64,000 nucleotides of DNA from Gari tellinella (Eukaryota > Mollusca > Bivalvia > Cardiida > Psammobiidae). The stretch covers positions 40,573,786 to 40,637,785 of the forward strand of contig OV277862.1 in the NCBI GenBank assembly GCA_922989275.2. Direction: 5' to 3'. The notes below the pieces were generated by a model. The model was not told the DNA's origin. It did no database searches and saw only the letters and a list, made by a program, of their open reading frames with translations. Shown piece after piece: positions 1 through 10,157 of the stretch. Numbering within the stretch: the first letter of the stretch is position 1; each line of letters begins with the position of its first letter. Both the position numbers and the translations under genes were made by a program.

Positions 1-221
1 GAGCTCAAGATCTCAAAAGTTTGACTGGTTTGTCATTTCTTTCTGAAGATTACAATTTTGAAGAAGAAAATAATTTACTTTATGTATACCAGGATGAGGG
101 TATAGAGACATCAAGAAAACTGATTGAACAGTTTTGGTAAAACTCAATTATAAGACAGCGGATAAAGTAGCATTTAAGGTATAGAGTGTGTCTTTAGAAA
201 CAAATAGAACTGTATTCTACA
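1..221. other. unassigned AT-rich intron sequence
   Basis: No open frame, splice-consistent exon or repeat recognised. It would be intron 4 of the KCC gene if the gene continues left of the window. Confidence 0.4.
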
Positions 222-296
222 TGAAAACGGTGCAGACTCTGATCAGACAGCTCCTTAAGGAGCTGTCTGATCTGAGTCTATATATACACTGTTTCA
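222..296. repeat. solitary alpha-type palindromic core
   Basis: Inverted repeat centred near 259 with CAGACAGCTCC meeting its complement; the arms read AACGGTGCAGACTCTGATC and its inverse. Same variant (GACAGCTCC) as the tandem array at 35036-35243. Confidence 0.7.
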
Positions 297-689
297 AAAA
301 AGTGTGAAATTACAGTTATAGCAGGAGAAAAGTTAGAAATCTTTTGAAAAAAAAAGAAGAGAACTTTATTTATTTTACATCGATTAAGAAACAAGCTACA
401 TTAACATATACAAATCACTCTTGATGGGTTGTATCTTTTGAAATGGGCAGTATGTACAGGTTTGACTCCACTGAAAGTATTGTGTGGAACCAATTTTGTT
501 GCGTAGGATATTTTGTGGATCAAATTAAGCCTTGAAGGAAGCTGTCAATGAGTATAAAGTCTTTGAAAATAATCGAGAAACAATTTTGCACTTCAACCTA
601 TTAACGTCTCGTGTTTCCACAGAAATGACATCAGCGAAAATAGTGTACAGCAGTGTGGAACAATGTGTCATTAGGTTTGCAGTATATTA
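297..689. other. unassigned intron sequence
   Basis: No gene or clear repeat recognised. Confidence 0.35.
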
Positions 690-906
690 AGTCTTATTGC
701 TGGTGGCGGATATTTGTGCCACAGTGATTACCTTTGCAAACAGTTTGGATCCTGATGAGACGCCGCGTAACGCGACGTCTCATCAGGACCTAAACTGTTT
801 GACACTCTGACTCTGTTTTGAAATGAAATTAGAAAGTTCTATTATTAGAACAATAGCAGACGACAATTTTTGCAGAAGAAAGAATTACCCAGCATGCAAA
901 GAGTTG
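690..906 (+). mobile_element. family F MITE, copy 1
   Basis: Alpha core palindrome CAAACAGTTTGGATCCTGAT..GACGCCGCGTAACGCG in the middle. The right end, CCCAGCATGCAAAGAGTT, is the family F terminal repeat; the left terminus is degraded. The flank has the family word GCAGACGACAATTTTTGCAG. Confidence 0.7.
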
Positions 907-1039
907 AGCGTATATCCAGTATCTATACTTCATTATAACATTACATAATAACATGTCTTGTTCTTATGATGAAGGAGAGAAAGAAACAATATTGTATTTC
1001 ACATTCGAAAAATGTATCATTGGAATTGACCCACTATCT

Positions 1040-1408
1040 TATAGCCTGTTTCTAGTATTGAAGACATGTTACCACTAACAGCCTGTTTTAACCTATTATC
1101 CCGTAGTAGCCTGTTTCTAGTTTTGAAGACAGGTTACCACTTAAAGCAGGTTGAAAGTAAAGCAGAATGCGCCTTAAAGCTTTAAGCTATCATCTTCTAG
1201 AAAACAGAAAATATGTCTTGTGGTGCATAACTATTTTCTATAGTTGAGGAATATATTTAAGGCACATTTATGGAGTAATGGTTTTAGCTGAGATAAAGAA
1301 AATATCTTTTATAATGTATATTCATGATTGTGTAAAGTGGAACTATTTTCTTCAGTGGATGAATAAACTTAAGGCACGAAATAGCATATTAATGGGGTAA
1401 TGGGTTAA
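1040..1408 (+). mobile_element. family A MITE with a duplicated left arm
   Basis: Family A is the commonest element here, about 250-280 bp. Its ends are TTAACCCATTACCCCATA inverted, followed on the left by GCCTGTTTCTAGTTTTGAAG and on the right by an AT-rich tail with TTCATGACTGTATAAA. The core beta palindrome (AAAGCAGGTTGAAAGTAAAG..AATGCGCC) is central. In this copy the left arm occurs twice (1040-1087 and 1088 onward), only half of the palindrome remains, and the right tail is also partly doubled (about 1200-1300 and 1300-1408). Confidence 0.75.
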
Positions 1409-1633
1409 ATAACACTGTCCCCTGCCTCCTCCTCCTACCAACGCCTGGCTTGGTGACTGCTTCGAAATACAGCGTCAGAGATTCACAGTACACACTTAAA
1501 ATGTTTCTGAACTTATATTTTAATCAACCCTTGGGAAAATAAATAAATAATACTATAAAATATCAGGAAAATTGTCTCACAATAGATGACAAATATCCCT
1601 GCAGGATAAATGTGGTGTCTCTAATATAGTAAA

Positions 1634-1726
1634 TTAACCCTTACGATGCTGGAACTGGATATAAACATCCTTTGCAAACAGTCTAGACCCATTTCACAGG
1701 GCTCTGCACTGCAATGTGCGCTACTT
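1634..1726 (+). mobile_element. family L MITE fragment
   Basis: Starts TTAACCCTTACGATGCTGGA, like the family L end, and runs into a half alpha core (GCAAACAGTCTAGACCC). Cut off by the family B element beginning at 1727. Confidence 0.5.
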
Positions 1727-1969
1727 TTAACTCTTTCAACACTAAGTAACTCTTGTGGGTCTTTAGGTTCCCTTGTGGATCGTTTTAGTTACTAAAACAT
1801 GAACCAGTCTACTTGGAATTATGGGTAGTTTAATAAATACTGGTCTAAATTGGAAAACAGTGCAGACCCTGATCAGAGGGCTCCTATAGGAGCCCTCTGA
1901 TCTTGGTCTACACTGTTTTTAAATGTAATGAGTATATTTTAAACAGGTTCATGGTGTTTAAAGAGTTCA
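1727..1969 (+). mobile_element. family B MITE, copy 1
   Basis: Family B: ends TTAACTCTTTCAACAC inverted, about 243 bp, TTAA-flanked; left arm has CTAAGTAACTCTTGTGGGT and GAACCAGTCTACTTGGAAT. The central alpha palindrome is AGTGTAGACCCTGATCAGAG with GGCTCCTATAGGAGCC at its centre. In this copy the right TTAA has become TTCA. Confidence 0.85.
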
Positions 1970-2187
1970 ATACTTTTGCCACACACTCCTTGAGAGTCAA
2001 TGTAAATTTGTCATTTACCAGAAAAGGGTGAGTTCATTTGAAAACTAAATATTGTAAGCCGTAACACGTTCCAATATGGTAATTGAATAAATTTGTTTCA
2101 AGAATTCACAATTTCTGTTTTGGTAAGTAGTTTTAGTTGTTACAAATTGCTTAACCTTTAGCCTGTAAAGAGCTACTCTACTCATAC

Positions 2188-2260
2188 TTGCAAACAGACT
2201 TGATCTAGATCAGATTCTAATTTATTTGCATCTGATCTGGATCAAACCTGTTTGAAGCTA
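2188..2260. repeat. degenerate alpha-type palindrome
   Basis: Inverted arms GCAAACAGACTTGATCTAGA and its degenerate complement ending AACCTGTTTG; centre AT-rich. Confidence 0.5.
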
Positions 2261-2353
2261 GTAGATGAATACCTATAATTTATATACCAGTAAAAATAAT
2301 CATTGTATGTGTTGCCAATGAAATTGTTTTACAGTAAACAATATCATAGCAAG

Positions 2354-2586
2354 TTACCGTTACCCCATAAATATACCTTTTTACACATTCAATTTAGTTC
2401 ACCACTAAAGAAAATAGTCCAACTTTATATGGTCATGAATATGTATTGTAATAAATATTTTCTTTATTCTCACAGATGGCAGCTGAAACCTGGCTGAAAG
2501 TAAAGCAGAATGCCCCTAAACTCACATTTCCATCACTTTCAGCCTGCTATAAGTGGTTAGAAACAGGCTTTGGAGTAAAGGGTTAA
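2354..2586 (-). mobile_element. family A MITE
   Basis: Inverted orientation: TACCCCATAAATATACC on the left, ..GAAACAGGCTTTGGAGTAAAGGGTTAA on the right in pieces. The two halves of the core have diverged and no longer pair fully. Confidence 0.75.
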
Positions 2587-2828
2587 GACTAGAAAGTTTT
2601 GAAAATGAGAATAACTGAATTATGTCATCCTCGTCTACAAACTCTTCATGCAGAAGTAACCTAACTAAAAACTTAGTCTGGCACGGAATAAATACTTACA
2701 GCTAGAGCTTGCAGCAAAAAGTTACAGTGTTGCCTATACTTCTTACAAGGCTAGTGGTGATTCTATTGGTATTCCTAAATCATTTGTATCCAGAGTATAA
2801 TTCCTGTTTAAGAAGTCTTGTTTCTGAC

Positions 2829-3048
2829 TTAACCCATTACCCCATAGACGGTTTCTAGTAAGAAGATAGGTAACCACTTAAAGCAGGTTGAAAGTAAAGA
2901 AGAATGTGCCTTATTTTCAGTCTGCTTTATGTTACAATATAGAAAATAATTATTTTGGTGCATATTCATGACTGTATAAATGGAACTATTTGTTTCAGTA
3001 GAGAAATAAATTAATGGTGTAAAAATGTTATTTATGGAGTAAATGTGG
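2829..3048 (+). mobile_element. family A MITE, core half-deleted
   Basis: Left end TTAACCCATTACCCCATAG intact. The palindrome is shortened (AGAATGTGCCTTATTTTCAG) and the right end is degenerate (ATGGAGTAAATGTGG). Confidence 0.75.
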
Positions 3049-3056
3049 GAAAGGGT

Positions 3057-3124
3057 AAAAGCAGACTGAAAGTAAAACAGAATGCTATGGTCAGTCTTCC
3101 TCTTATACCTTTGGCCTGCTTTAA
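3057..3124 (+). repeat. solitary beta-type core variant
   Basis: Arms AAAGCAGACTGAAAGTAAAA and GGCCTGCTTTAA flank the centre GCTATGGTCAGTCTTCCTCT. A sister copy with the same centre lies at 4433-4500, so this is a distinct amplified subtype. Confidence 0.6.
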
Positions 3125-3283
3125 CCCATTACCCCATAGCCTGTTTCTAGTTTTGAAGATATATGACCACTTAAAGCAGGTTGAAAGTAAAGCAGAATGC
3201 GCCTTATGGCGCATTCTGCTTTACTTTCAACCTGCTTTAAGCTATTATCTGCTAGAATATAGAAAATATTTCTTATGATTACT
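3121..3283 (+). mobile_element. family A MITE, right part missing
   Basis: TTAACCCATTACCCCATAGC then a full beta palindrome (..AATGCGCCTTATGGCGCATT..); stops in the GAAAATATTTCTTATGAT tail. Confidence 0.8.
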
Positions 3284-3484
3284 TTTTGCTGCAAGCTCTA
3301 AAAGGTTGAATATTTCATGTAATGAGAAGTTTACCTGCAAATGGCAGAACCCCTTCAATATTATCTGCATCAAGAGACCTTTAAGTATTTTTTGCCAATA
3401 TATATACTACTTGAAGCCTGCTTTCTTATTTTCCCCAATTGTATTGATCTAAAGCAACATTAATAAGAATGTCAAGCAGTTTAC

Positions 3485-3545
3485 ATCCCACTGATCACAT
3501 GCCCAATTACTCAGCACCTGATCAGGATCCAAACTGTTGGTAACT
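3485..3545. repeat. partial alpha-type core
   Basis: CCTGATCAGGATCCAAACTG with a weak left arm (CACTGATCACATGCC). Confidence 0.45.
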
Positions 3546-3771
3546 TTGAATTTCATTTAGTTGTCAATTCAATTAGCAGTTCAATAGTGAAACACTGCAG
3601 GTTACAAGTTTTGCCCCTGTTTTACAACTTGGAGTGGCACTCTGGCAGGCTGATTGATTGGTTCCCTGTATACGATCACAGAGCCAGCAGGCAACCAGGA
3701 TGAGTGAGTACTCACATACCTGTTGATTTTTAGGCTTAACCGTTACAACACCGTATACCTGTATGGAAATT

Positions 3772-3838
3772 CTTGGCAAACAGTTTGGATTCAGATCAGG
3801 CCCAACTAACGTGGGGCCTGATCTGTATCCAACATCTT
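3772..3838. repeat. alpha-type core
   Basis: GCAAACAGTTTGGATTCAGA..CAGGCCCAACTAACGTGGGGCC palindrome followed by a degenerate right arm. Probably belongs to a decayed family H copy that starts around 3580. Confidence 0.55.
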
Positions 3839-4150
3839 GTTTCCTATAACGTTTGTTGTTGCTTTGTACTTTTTCACTGCTGCAATTATTGTTGTCTGAT
3901 GTTTCTGTCAAATTTACCTATTAGATATTTGGCAAAAGAAACATAAAGAGTGACAAACATTTTGAACCCAGATCAGACGCCACTTCACACGGTGTCTGAT
4001 CATCTAAAGTCATACTGTTTGCAAATGTACAGCCAAATCATGTCTATAACTCTAAGGGTATTAATTTTCCCTCCCGGTAACAACTTCCTTGGAACAACAC
4101 ATACAATTTTTGTCTCCCATTGGTTGTTGTTGAAGAGAGGGAGCACTGTA
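3838..4150 (+). mobile_element. family H element, left end eroded
   Basis: The right end, GTTGAAGAGAGGGAGCACTG, is the complement of the family H terminus CAGTGCTCCCTC. Internal family words are TTTTCACTGCTGCAAT and an alpha core at 3946-4022 with GATCAGACGCC. Confidence 0.6.
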
Positions 4151-4213
4151 AGTTCTACATTATGCACTCTTGAATATGCACCAGAAGAAATATATCCTAA
4201 AAGACTTAACTCT

Positions 4214-4434
4214 TTAACCCATTGAAAATAGGTGACTACTTAAAGCAGGTTGAAAGTAAAGCAGAATGTGCCTTAGGCACATTCTGCTTTACTTTCAGCC
4301 TGCTTTAAGCTTCCATCTACAAGAATAAAGAAACTATTCCTTATGATACATAATTATGCATGACTGTATTAAATGGAACCGTTTTCTTCAGCGGAGGAAT
4401 AAACTTAATGCGCTAAAAGGCGCTACTATGAGGC
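4214..4434 (+). mobile_element. family A MITE
   Basis: Left TTAACCCATTG (shortened), full beta palindrome (AGAATGTGCCTTAGGCACATT), right tail to GGAGGAATAAACTTAATGCG; right terminal repeat lost. Confidence 0.8.
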
Positions 4435-4500
4435 AGGCTGAAAGTAAAACAGAACGCTATGGTCAGCCTTCCTCTTATACCTGTGGCCTGCTTTAAGCAA
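4433..4500 (+). repeat. solitary beta-type core variant
   Basis: Same centre as 3057-3124 (GCTATGGTCAGCCTTCCTCT) between AGGCAGGCTGAAAGTAAAAC and GGCCTGCTTTAAG. Confidence 0.6.
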
Positions 4501-4655
4501 CCAGACTGTCTCTCAAATACTGAAAACACACTATGGGGGAAATAGTTAATCAGCTGTCAATCAAGAACATTGATTAGAACAAGCATGTCCAAAACTAATT
4601 GAAAGTTTGACAGGGTTGAGGAGATTTGGTTTCCCATAGTTTCATTATACTTTTT

Positions 4656-4898
4656 TTAACTGTTTCAACACTAAGTAACTCTTGTTGGTTATTAGATTCC
4701 CTTGTGGATCATTTTAGTTACCAAAAAATGAACCAGTCTACATGGAATTCTGGGTATTTAAAAAAATACTGGTCTAAATTAGCAAAAAGTGTAGACCCAG
4801 ATCAGAGGGCTCCTATAGGAGCCCTCTGATCTGGGTCTACACTGTTTGCAAGTGTAATAAGTATATTTTAAACAGGTCTATGGTGTTGAAAGAGTTAA
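4656..4898 (+). mobile_element. family B MITE, intact
   Basis: TTAA at both ends, terminal repeats TTAACTGTTTCAACAC and GTGTTGAAAGAGTTAA, and an almost perfect alpha palindrome around GGGCTCCTATAGGAGCCC. Confidence 0.9.
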
Positions 4899-4942
4899 AG
4901 TCAATACTTGCAATGCTGAGCACAGTTTGACTTACATTTTGA

Positions 4943-5002
4943 AACAGTCTGGATCCTGATCAGATGCAAAGTAAATCACAATTTGATCAGGATACAAGCT
5001 GT
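4943..5002. repeat. alpha-type core, loose
   Basis: AACAGTCTGGATCCTGATCA at left and GATCAGGATACAAGCTGTTT at right, pairing over an AT-rich centre. Confidence 0.6.
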
Positions 5003-5370
5003 TTGACCCTTAATAAAAGTATCAATATTTCTTCCAACAAAAGTGCCTAAAATGTAAATCTGAGAAAAAATAACAAGCACACAGCAATCTTTTAAGCGGA
5101 TGGTATTTTACAGCAGCGAATTGGTTATAATGTGTCAAATCAACTGAAGAGAAAATAATGAAAATTTCAGTCGGTGTAGGCTGCCAATTTGTTTCCAAAT
5201 AACTGATCAGTTCTGGCAGCACCAGCATAGTGTCTGCTTACAAAGTGTTAGCTGCAGAGTTGATGACTTTTCTTTAATTGAAATGACACCTATTTACCTA
5301 ACACTGACTAGCATATAAATCCTTCCAAATGCAGAAGTTTTCAAATGTAAATTATGTATACGAAAAAAAA

Positions 5371-5970
5371 CCAAGAGGACCTTAAAGGCCCTAATATCTC
5401 TCACCTGTTGTAATGAAGCTCGATAGCTTTCACCCATTTCAATCTAAATCCATTCAAATTTGTAGTATGGCATGTAAACAATTTTAGAATACAACCTCAT
5501 AATTCTAGTATAGTAGAGTACATCAAGGGCAGATAACTAGAGCCTAAACAATACTGAAATGAAGCCTTTTCTAGCATTTCAAAGTATATCAAGGGCAAAT
5601 AACTATTGTCACAATGATTAGATTTCAACAATAATTAGTGCACTCCTTTGAGAACTTATAGCTATATACTTTGTGTGCAAGTATAATCAAAATCCATTGA
5701 AAACTGTAGTTGCAAGAGTGTAAATGCTGTTTGATATGGCATTTTCAGCAATTCAAGGGTATATAACTCCTGACCTATTTTTGTCCGATTTCAACCATAG
5801 TCCAACTCCTCTGAACTCTTATGGTCATATACAATCTGAGCAAGTTTGAGAAAGATTGGATAATAAATCTTGTGGCCTCTAGAGTGTAAACACTAAAATG
5901 ACTAACGACGGACGAGGGACATTCAAGGATTGCAAAAGCTGACCCTGAGCTAGCTCAGGTGAGCTACAAG
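5371..5970 (+). mobile_element. family I repeat (CAAGAGG..GGTGAGCTA)
   Basis: Begins CCAAGAGGACCTTAAAGGCC (a short hairpin) then CTCACCTGTTG. Ends GACGGACGAGGGACATTC..GAGCTAGCTCAGGTGAGCTA. The interior matches the copy at 57331-58003 over most of its length (for example GAAGCCTTTTCTAGCATTTC). No coding capacity. Superfamily not assigned; the pattern is common in bivalve DNA. Confidence 0.7.
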
Positions 5971-6037
5971 ACTTCAGTTTAAGACTACTCATAGAAGTGC
6001 TTATAGAAAATGTTTCAGAATACAAAAAGTAAAACAA

Positions 6038-6082
6038 ACAGTGTAGATCCTGATCAGCCCTCTGATCAGTGCATTCACAGTT
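6038..6082. repeat. short alpha-type core remnant
   Basis: AACAGTGTAGATCCTGATCA followed by a partial complement; centre deleted. Confidence 0.5.
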
Positions 6083-6193
6083 TATAAAATATATTGTTAG
6101 TGGATTCCAGCTTGGGTGAATTTGAAAGACTTACACAAGCTGGTAATGAGAAATATTTGTGAGGTGGAACCAACCTATACACTTTATACTTAC

Positions 6194-6337
6194 ACATGAA
6201 CAGCACACAAAGACGATGAGGAATCCTTCAATGGCCCCAGCCATACCAACAATCCATGTCATTCGGATGAACAGAAGAACACCAAATATATTCTGGATAC
6301 AGGGAAGGTACACACCAAGAAGTGTGCCAAGGCGAGC
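6194..6337 (-). CDS. KCC: K-Cl cotransporter, coding exon 4 (TM1 and start of TM2)
   Basis: A 144-bp, phase 0-0 exon with 48 residues, the most diagnostic exon in the window. It begins [20 protein letters not shown] and goes on through [14 protein letters not shown] to [20 protein letters not shown] with [10 protein letters not shown] is the transmembrane helix 1 signature of KCCs; NKCC/NCC members have a different sequence before NIWGV. In the human KCC1 structure the Asn-Ile pair of QNIFGV helps bind K+ and the adjacent Gly-Val-Ile backbone lines a Cl- site; these positions are kept here, with Leu for Ile. Helix 2 starts at AIEGF and runs to the donor TGT|GTAAGT. The expected next exon (TMLTAISMSAIATNG-like in relatives) is not found in 1-6187. 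Acceptor: TTTTTTCCAG|GCTCGC. Confidence 0.97.
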
Positions 6338-6355
6338 CTGGAAAAAATAAAACAA

Positions 6356-6432
6356 TTAACCCATTACTCCACAGCCTGTGCATTGTTTTGAAAACAAATG
6401 TGCCTAAGGGCTCATTCTGCTTTACTTTCAGA
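6356..6432 (+). mobile_element. truncated family A MITE at the intron 3 acceptor
   Basis: TTAACCCATTACTCCACAGCC with a shortened core. On the gene strand its terminal TTAA lies 18 bp before exon 4, so the branch-point region of intron 3 is inside or next to the transposon. Confidence 0.7.
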
Positions 6433-6478
6433 AACAAGATTGTGTGTCACTCAGACAATAAAGAGTCAATTTCATATA

Positions 6479-6816
6479 CAGTGCTCCCTCCCTAAAATGA
6501 TTCCCTTCCTATAACAATGCTTGCTGCTGTTTCCAAAACATGACAACTTTGTCTAGAACCTTTTCACTGCTGCAATATCATCTGCTTAAAATTGTTCTCT
6601 AAGTTAAGTATTGGACATTTTGACAGAAAAAAATTAATGACAAGTGACAAACAGTTTGTATCCAGATCAGACGCTGTTTTATACGTCTGATCTTGGTTCA
6701 AACTTTTTGCAAATGTAAGACAAGCCATACTTATTGTCCCTCCCTATAACAATTCCCTCTGAACAACACACACAACCTAATCTCCAACTTGGTGTTATTG
6801 TAGAGAGGGAACACTG
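6479..6816. mobile_element. family H element, complete
   Basis: Ends CAGTGCTCCCTCCCTA and TAGAGAGGGAACACTG inverted. The interior has CCTATAACAATG twice in inverted contexts and an alpha-like core AACAGTTTGTATCCAGATCA. No clear 8-bp target duplication seen. Confidence 0.65.
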
Positions 6817-7060
6817 AACTATTATTCTCAAAATGATTCTTTTTTAGGACTCAAAGGATAACTTAATTTATATTCAACAGATTGTCATGTGAATTTTATG
6901 TTTCACAGCAATTCATTTCAAAATATTGCTCCAATTATTGATTTTCAATAAAATTCAACTTTTCCAAGGAAGGAAAGTTAAAATTGATTAGCAAAATAAT
7001 TAACAACAGGAAAGAAACAGACAGCAACAGGTACAGTGGAAAATATGTAATTCTTCCCCA

Positions 7061-7342
7061 TTAAATCTTTCAACACCATGGACCTGTTTAAAATATACTA
7101 ATTACATTTGCAAACAGTGTAGACCAAGATCAGAGGGCTCCTATAGGAGCCCTCTGATCAGGGTCTACACTGTTGCTAATTTAGAGCAGTATTTATTAGA
7201 CTACCGGTACCCAAAATTCCAACTACCGGTACCCAAAATTCCATGTAGACTGCTACATGTTTTCATAACATAAAAGATCCGAAAGGGAAAATAATAACTC
7301 ACACTTGAGTTAATTACATGTACTGAGTGTTGAAAAAGTTAA
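7061..7342 (-). mobile_element. family B MITE with a small tandem duplication
   Basis: TTAAATCTTTCAACACCATG to GTGTTGAAAAAGTTAA. Alpha palindrome intact (GGGCTCCTATAGGAGCCC). The 21-bp unit starting ACTACCGGTACCCAAAATT occurs twice in tandem at about 7200-7243. Confidence 0.85.
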
Positions 7343-7496
7343 CTGTGTAGCTAATAATATGTTTGTCTTAACAGATTGGATCCTGATGCGATGCCAAGTA
7401 GTATTCATAATGTCTTGCTCTGCACTCTAAAAGAAGGTTAAAGTGTTTGTGGCCTATTTGTGCAGAAACTATGGAAGCACTAAATCCAGATGTTTA

Positions 7497-7841
7497 CAGC
7501 GCTCTCTCTCTACAACGACAATCAACAGACGACAACAATTGTGTGCGTTGTTTGGAGGGAGTCCTTATAGGGAGGGAAGTATGCAAACAGCTTGAATCCA
7601 GATCAGACGCCGCGTTACGCGGTGTCTGACCTGGATTCAAGCTGTTTTTCACGTGTCATTAAGTATTTTGTCAAAATGTCCATTATGTAACTTTGAGAAA
7701 AACAGCAGACTACAGTTTTAAGCCAACGACATTGCAGTTGAAAATAGTTTGACCATAATTTTCATGTTTAGGAAACTGCAACAAGGGTTGTTGTAAGGAG
7801 GAAGTTGTTGTTGGGAGGGTCGTTGAAGAGAGGGAGCAGTG
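7497..7841. mobile_element. family H element, complete
   Basis: Left CAGCGCTCTCTCTCTACAAC, right GTTGAAGAGAGGGAGCAGTG. Alpha core CAAACAGCTTGAATCCAGAT..GACGCCGCGTTACGCGG. The GTTGTTGGGAGGGTCGTT at right mirrors the left arm. A chance 60-codon frame across the left half is not a gene. Confidence 0.7.
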
Positions 7842-7945
7842 TATTTAGTTGAGTGTTATCTGGATCCAGACTGTTTTCAAAGATCCTTAGAGGCCCTGAA
7901 AGATAGGCAGGTCTCTGGGGTTATATTATATGTTTAGACACTTAC

Positions 7946-8053
7946 TTTTGAGTCACTTTTCTTCTTTTCACTTGCATTTGGTTCGATCCCTCCATGATAG
8001 TTGGCTAGCCTACTGAGAAGTGTTGAGATTCTTCCTTGATGGTGGATGTCATC
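7946..8053 (-). CDS. KCC: K-Cl cotransporter, coding exon 3
   Basis: A 108-bp, phase 0-0 exon encoding 36 residues: DDIHHQGRISTLLSRLANYH followed by GGIEPNASEKKKSDSK. The acceptor is TTATCCACAG|GATGAC and the donor AAA|GTAAGT. The ISTLLSRLANY stretch corresponds to the vertebrate KCC segment VSSLLNKLANYTNL, a short amphipathic helix of the N-terminus just before transmembrane helix 1; the basic-rich end matches the variable linker that follows. Being a multiple of three and phase 0-0, the exon could be skipped without a frameshift, though nothing here shows that it is. Confidence 0.92.
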
Positions 8054-8135
8054 CTGTGGATAATGAACACACAACAATTTCAAACATTGCTACATGTATC
8101 ATTGAGCTTATAACACTTATTCATGCTGACATTTA

Positions 8136-8387
8136 TTAACCCTTTACTCCATAACCAGCTTTAAATTTTAAAGACAGAAAACCACTTAAAGCAGGCTGAA
8201 AGTAAAGCAGAATGCACCTTAAGGTGTATTCTGCTTTACTTTCAGCCTGCTTTAAGCTATTATCTGCTAAACTATAGAAAATATTTCTTATGAGTTTAAT
8301 TTGTGACAGTATAAATAGGAACTATTTTCTTCAGTAGAGAAATTAATTAAAAGCGTAAAAAGGCGTATTTATGGGGTAATGGGTTAA
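8136..8387 (+). mobile_element. family A MITE, intact, in intron 2
   Basis: TTAACCCTTTACTCCATAAC to TATGGGGTAATGGGTTAA, beta palindrome intact (AATGCACCTTAAGGTGTATT). Starts 83 bp upstream of exon 3 on the gene strand. Confidence 0.9.
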
Positions 8388-8390
8388 GAT

Positions 8391-8530
8391 ACTATCTAGT
8401 AAACTATAGATAATATTTCTTACAGCACATATTCATACAGCACATATTCATGACTGTATAAAGAAGAACTATTTTCTTCAGTGGAGGAATAAATTAAACG
8501 CGTAAAAAGATGTATTTATGGGGTAATGAT
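8391..8530 (+). mobile_element. family A right-half fragment in tandem
   Basis: Repeats only the right tail (ACTGTATAAAGAAGAACTAT..ATGGGGTAATG) next to the complete copy, with a small duplication of CAGCACATATTCAT. Confidence 0.7.
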
Positions 8531-8559
8531 TTCATGTTAACTGTTCATTGTTTACTAAA

Positions 8560-8603
8560 AGGAATAGTCCATTTGGAAAGTAAGCACTGTAAGGGATAAC
8601 TCT
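8560..8603 (-). mobile_element. family L terminal fragment
   Basis: TCCATTTGGAAAGTAAGCAC..GTAAGGGATAA resembles the family L end (ATTTGGAAAGCCAGCAGT). Confidence 0.4.
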
Positions 8604-8895
8604 CGTCTGACCAGCATAGGCATCAAATTATACAGAGAAAATTAAATTTACATTCATTTATCTCAGTTTTCAGAGGTTTCAACATTATAAACTCATCTCT
8701 CAGAAATAATTCTGGTTGGCTTGAGACACTCTGATTTAATTATGCTCCCAGAGTTTCCTTAATTACAAGACTAGTACCCTAATAATTCTGGCATCATTCA
8801 TAGGAAAGTGAATGCATTTCAATATCAAGTAAATCACCTTGGTAACATATTCGCTGATTTGGTACAGCCACATCTATACAACAATCAGTAACAAT

Positions 8896-9113
8896 TTAAC
8901 CCATTACCCCATAAACACACCTTTTTATGCCTCTTATTTATTCCTCCAATGAAAAAAATAGTCTATTTTATACAATCATGAATATGTACCATAAGGAATA
9001 TTTTCTATACTCTAACTATCATAGTTTAACGCAGGCTGAAAGTAAAGTAAAACCTGCTTTAAATGGTCACCTATCTCCAATACTAGAAACAGGCTATAGG
9101 GTAATGGGATAAT
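8896..9113 (-). mobile_element. family A MITE, core collapsed
   Basis: TTAACCCATTACCCCATAAA to CTATAGGGTAATGGGATAAT; the palindrome centre is missing (GGCTGAAAGTAAAGTAAAAC directly abuts CTGCTTTAAA). Confidence 0.8.
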
Positions 9114-9662
9114 ATAGAAAACAAGGATATGCCGGTTAAACTATAGTCATTGAGCGGTTAATACAATACAAAAGTAATGCTGACAGCACCTAAATGAGCA
9201 TTCTGCCATTCTATGTTACTTTTGTTTTGCATTATAAGCTACCACCTGTCATACAGACTTATACATTATTTGTGAATGGCTCTATATTACCAATTTACTC
9301 TTCCCCTGTCATATCCAAGAGGAAAAGTCCTTAACTTGGGGTTGAGGTGTAGGGATGTTTTGTAGTGTTTAAAGCACTTTCTGTGGTCTCCAATTTCGCA
9401 CAATCGATATCCACCACAAAATAAGTGAAAACAAACATCGCAGAATAACACCTCTACATGGTATTCAATCTCTGTCAGAAAACATTTCAATCTATTGTCT
9501 TAAATTTTATAACCCAGAAAACGGCTGCCATCAGAAAAAGTTCCCTGAGTATAACATTAAAAGCACTATATATGTATTTGTCGTCTGCGAAAGTTGCCGT
9601 CCACGCCAATACTCAGTGTTGATTTATTTATTATTTTGTTCTTTATAAAATCTCATCAGATG
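9114..9662. other. unassigned intron 2 sequence
   Basis: No exon or repeat recognised. Short open frames (such as the minus-strand one at 9287-9490) have no recognisable similarity or splice support. Confidence 0.35.
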
Positions 9663-9700
9663 TCAAACAGTTTGGATCCAGATGAGATGCCAAGTTACTT
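9663..9700. repeat. half alpha core
   Basis: CAAACAGTTTGGATCCAGAT then GAGATGCCAAGTTA; the second arm is missing. Confidence 0.5.
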
Positions 9701-10031
9701 TTGAAAAACTCTCCCAGAATGCAAAGTCAGTTGCTATCATCATGAGAATTTCTCATACCAATAATCTTAAACATTTGTGCCTTAAACTATATGATTATAT
9801 GTTTGTATGCTATCTAATATATCTTAACAGCTCATAATTTTCTGTCAATTTCATTCATTTATTTTAACATAAATGTTTTCGCAATAAAATATTTTCAATT
9901 TGAGAAAATAAAAAGACATCCGAATATATTTCCATTTTGAATGCTGAACAAATCTCTCATCTTCTTCAAAATTGTTATCTGCTCAATTTCTACTATCAAA
10001 CAGTACTGTAATGACCCTTAGTATTGGGACA

Positions 10032-10115
10032 GACAGGCTTGAGCAAACAGTGTAGACCCTGACCAGACTGCTCCCTAGGGATCAGTCCGATCAGTGTCTA
10101 CACTGGTTGCTATTC
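10032..10115. repeat. alpha-type core
   Basis: GCAAACAGTGTAGACCCTGA to GTGTCTACACTGGTTGC around GCTCCCTAGGGA. Confidence 0.7.
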
Positions 10116-10157
10116 AGTTTGTAGTTTTTGGACAAATTATTGTGATAAAAGCAATTA

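Noticed and set aside
1..6187. KCC exon 5 (expected helix 2-3 sequence)
   Set aside because: No frame on the minus strand gives a helix 2-3-like sequence with an acceptor; the exon is most likely beyond the left edge.
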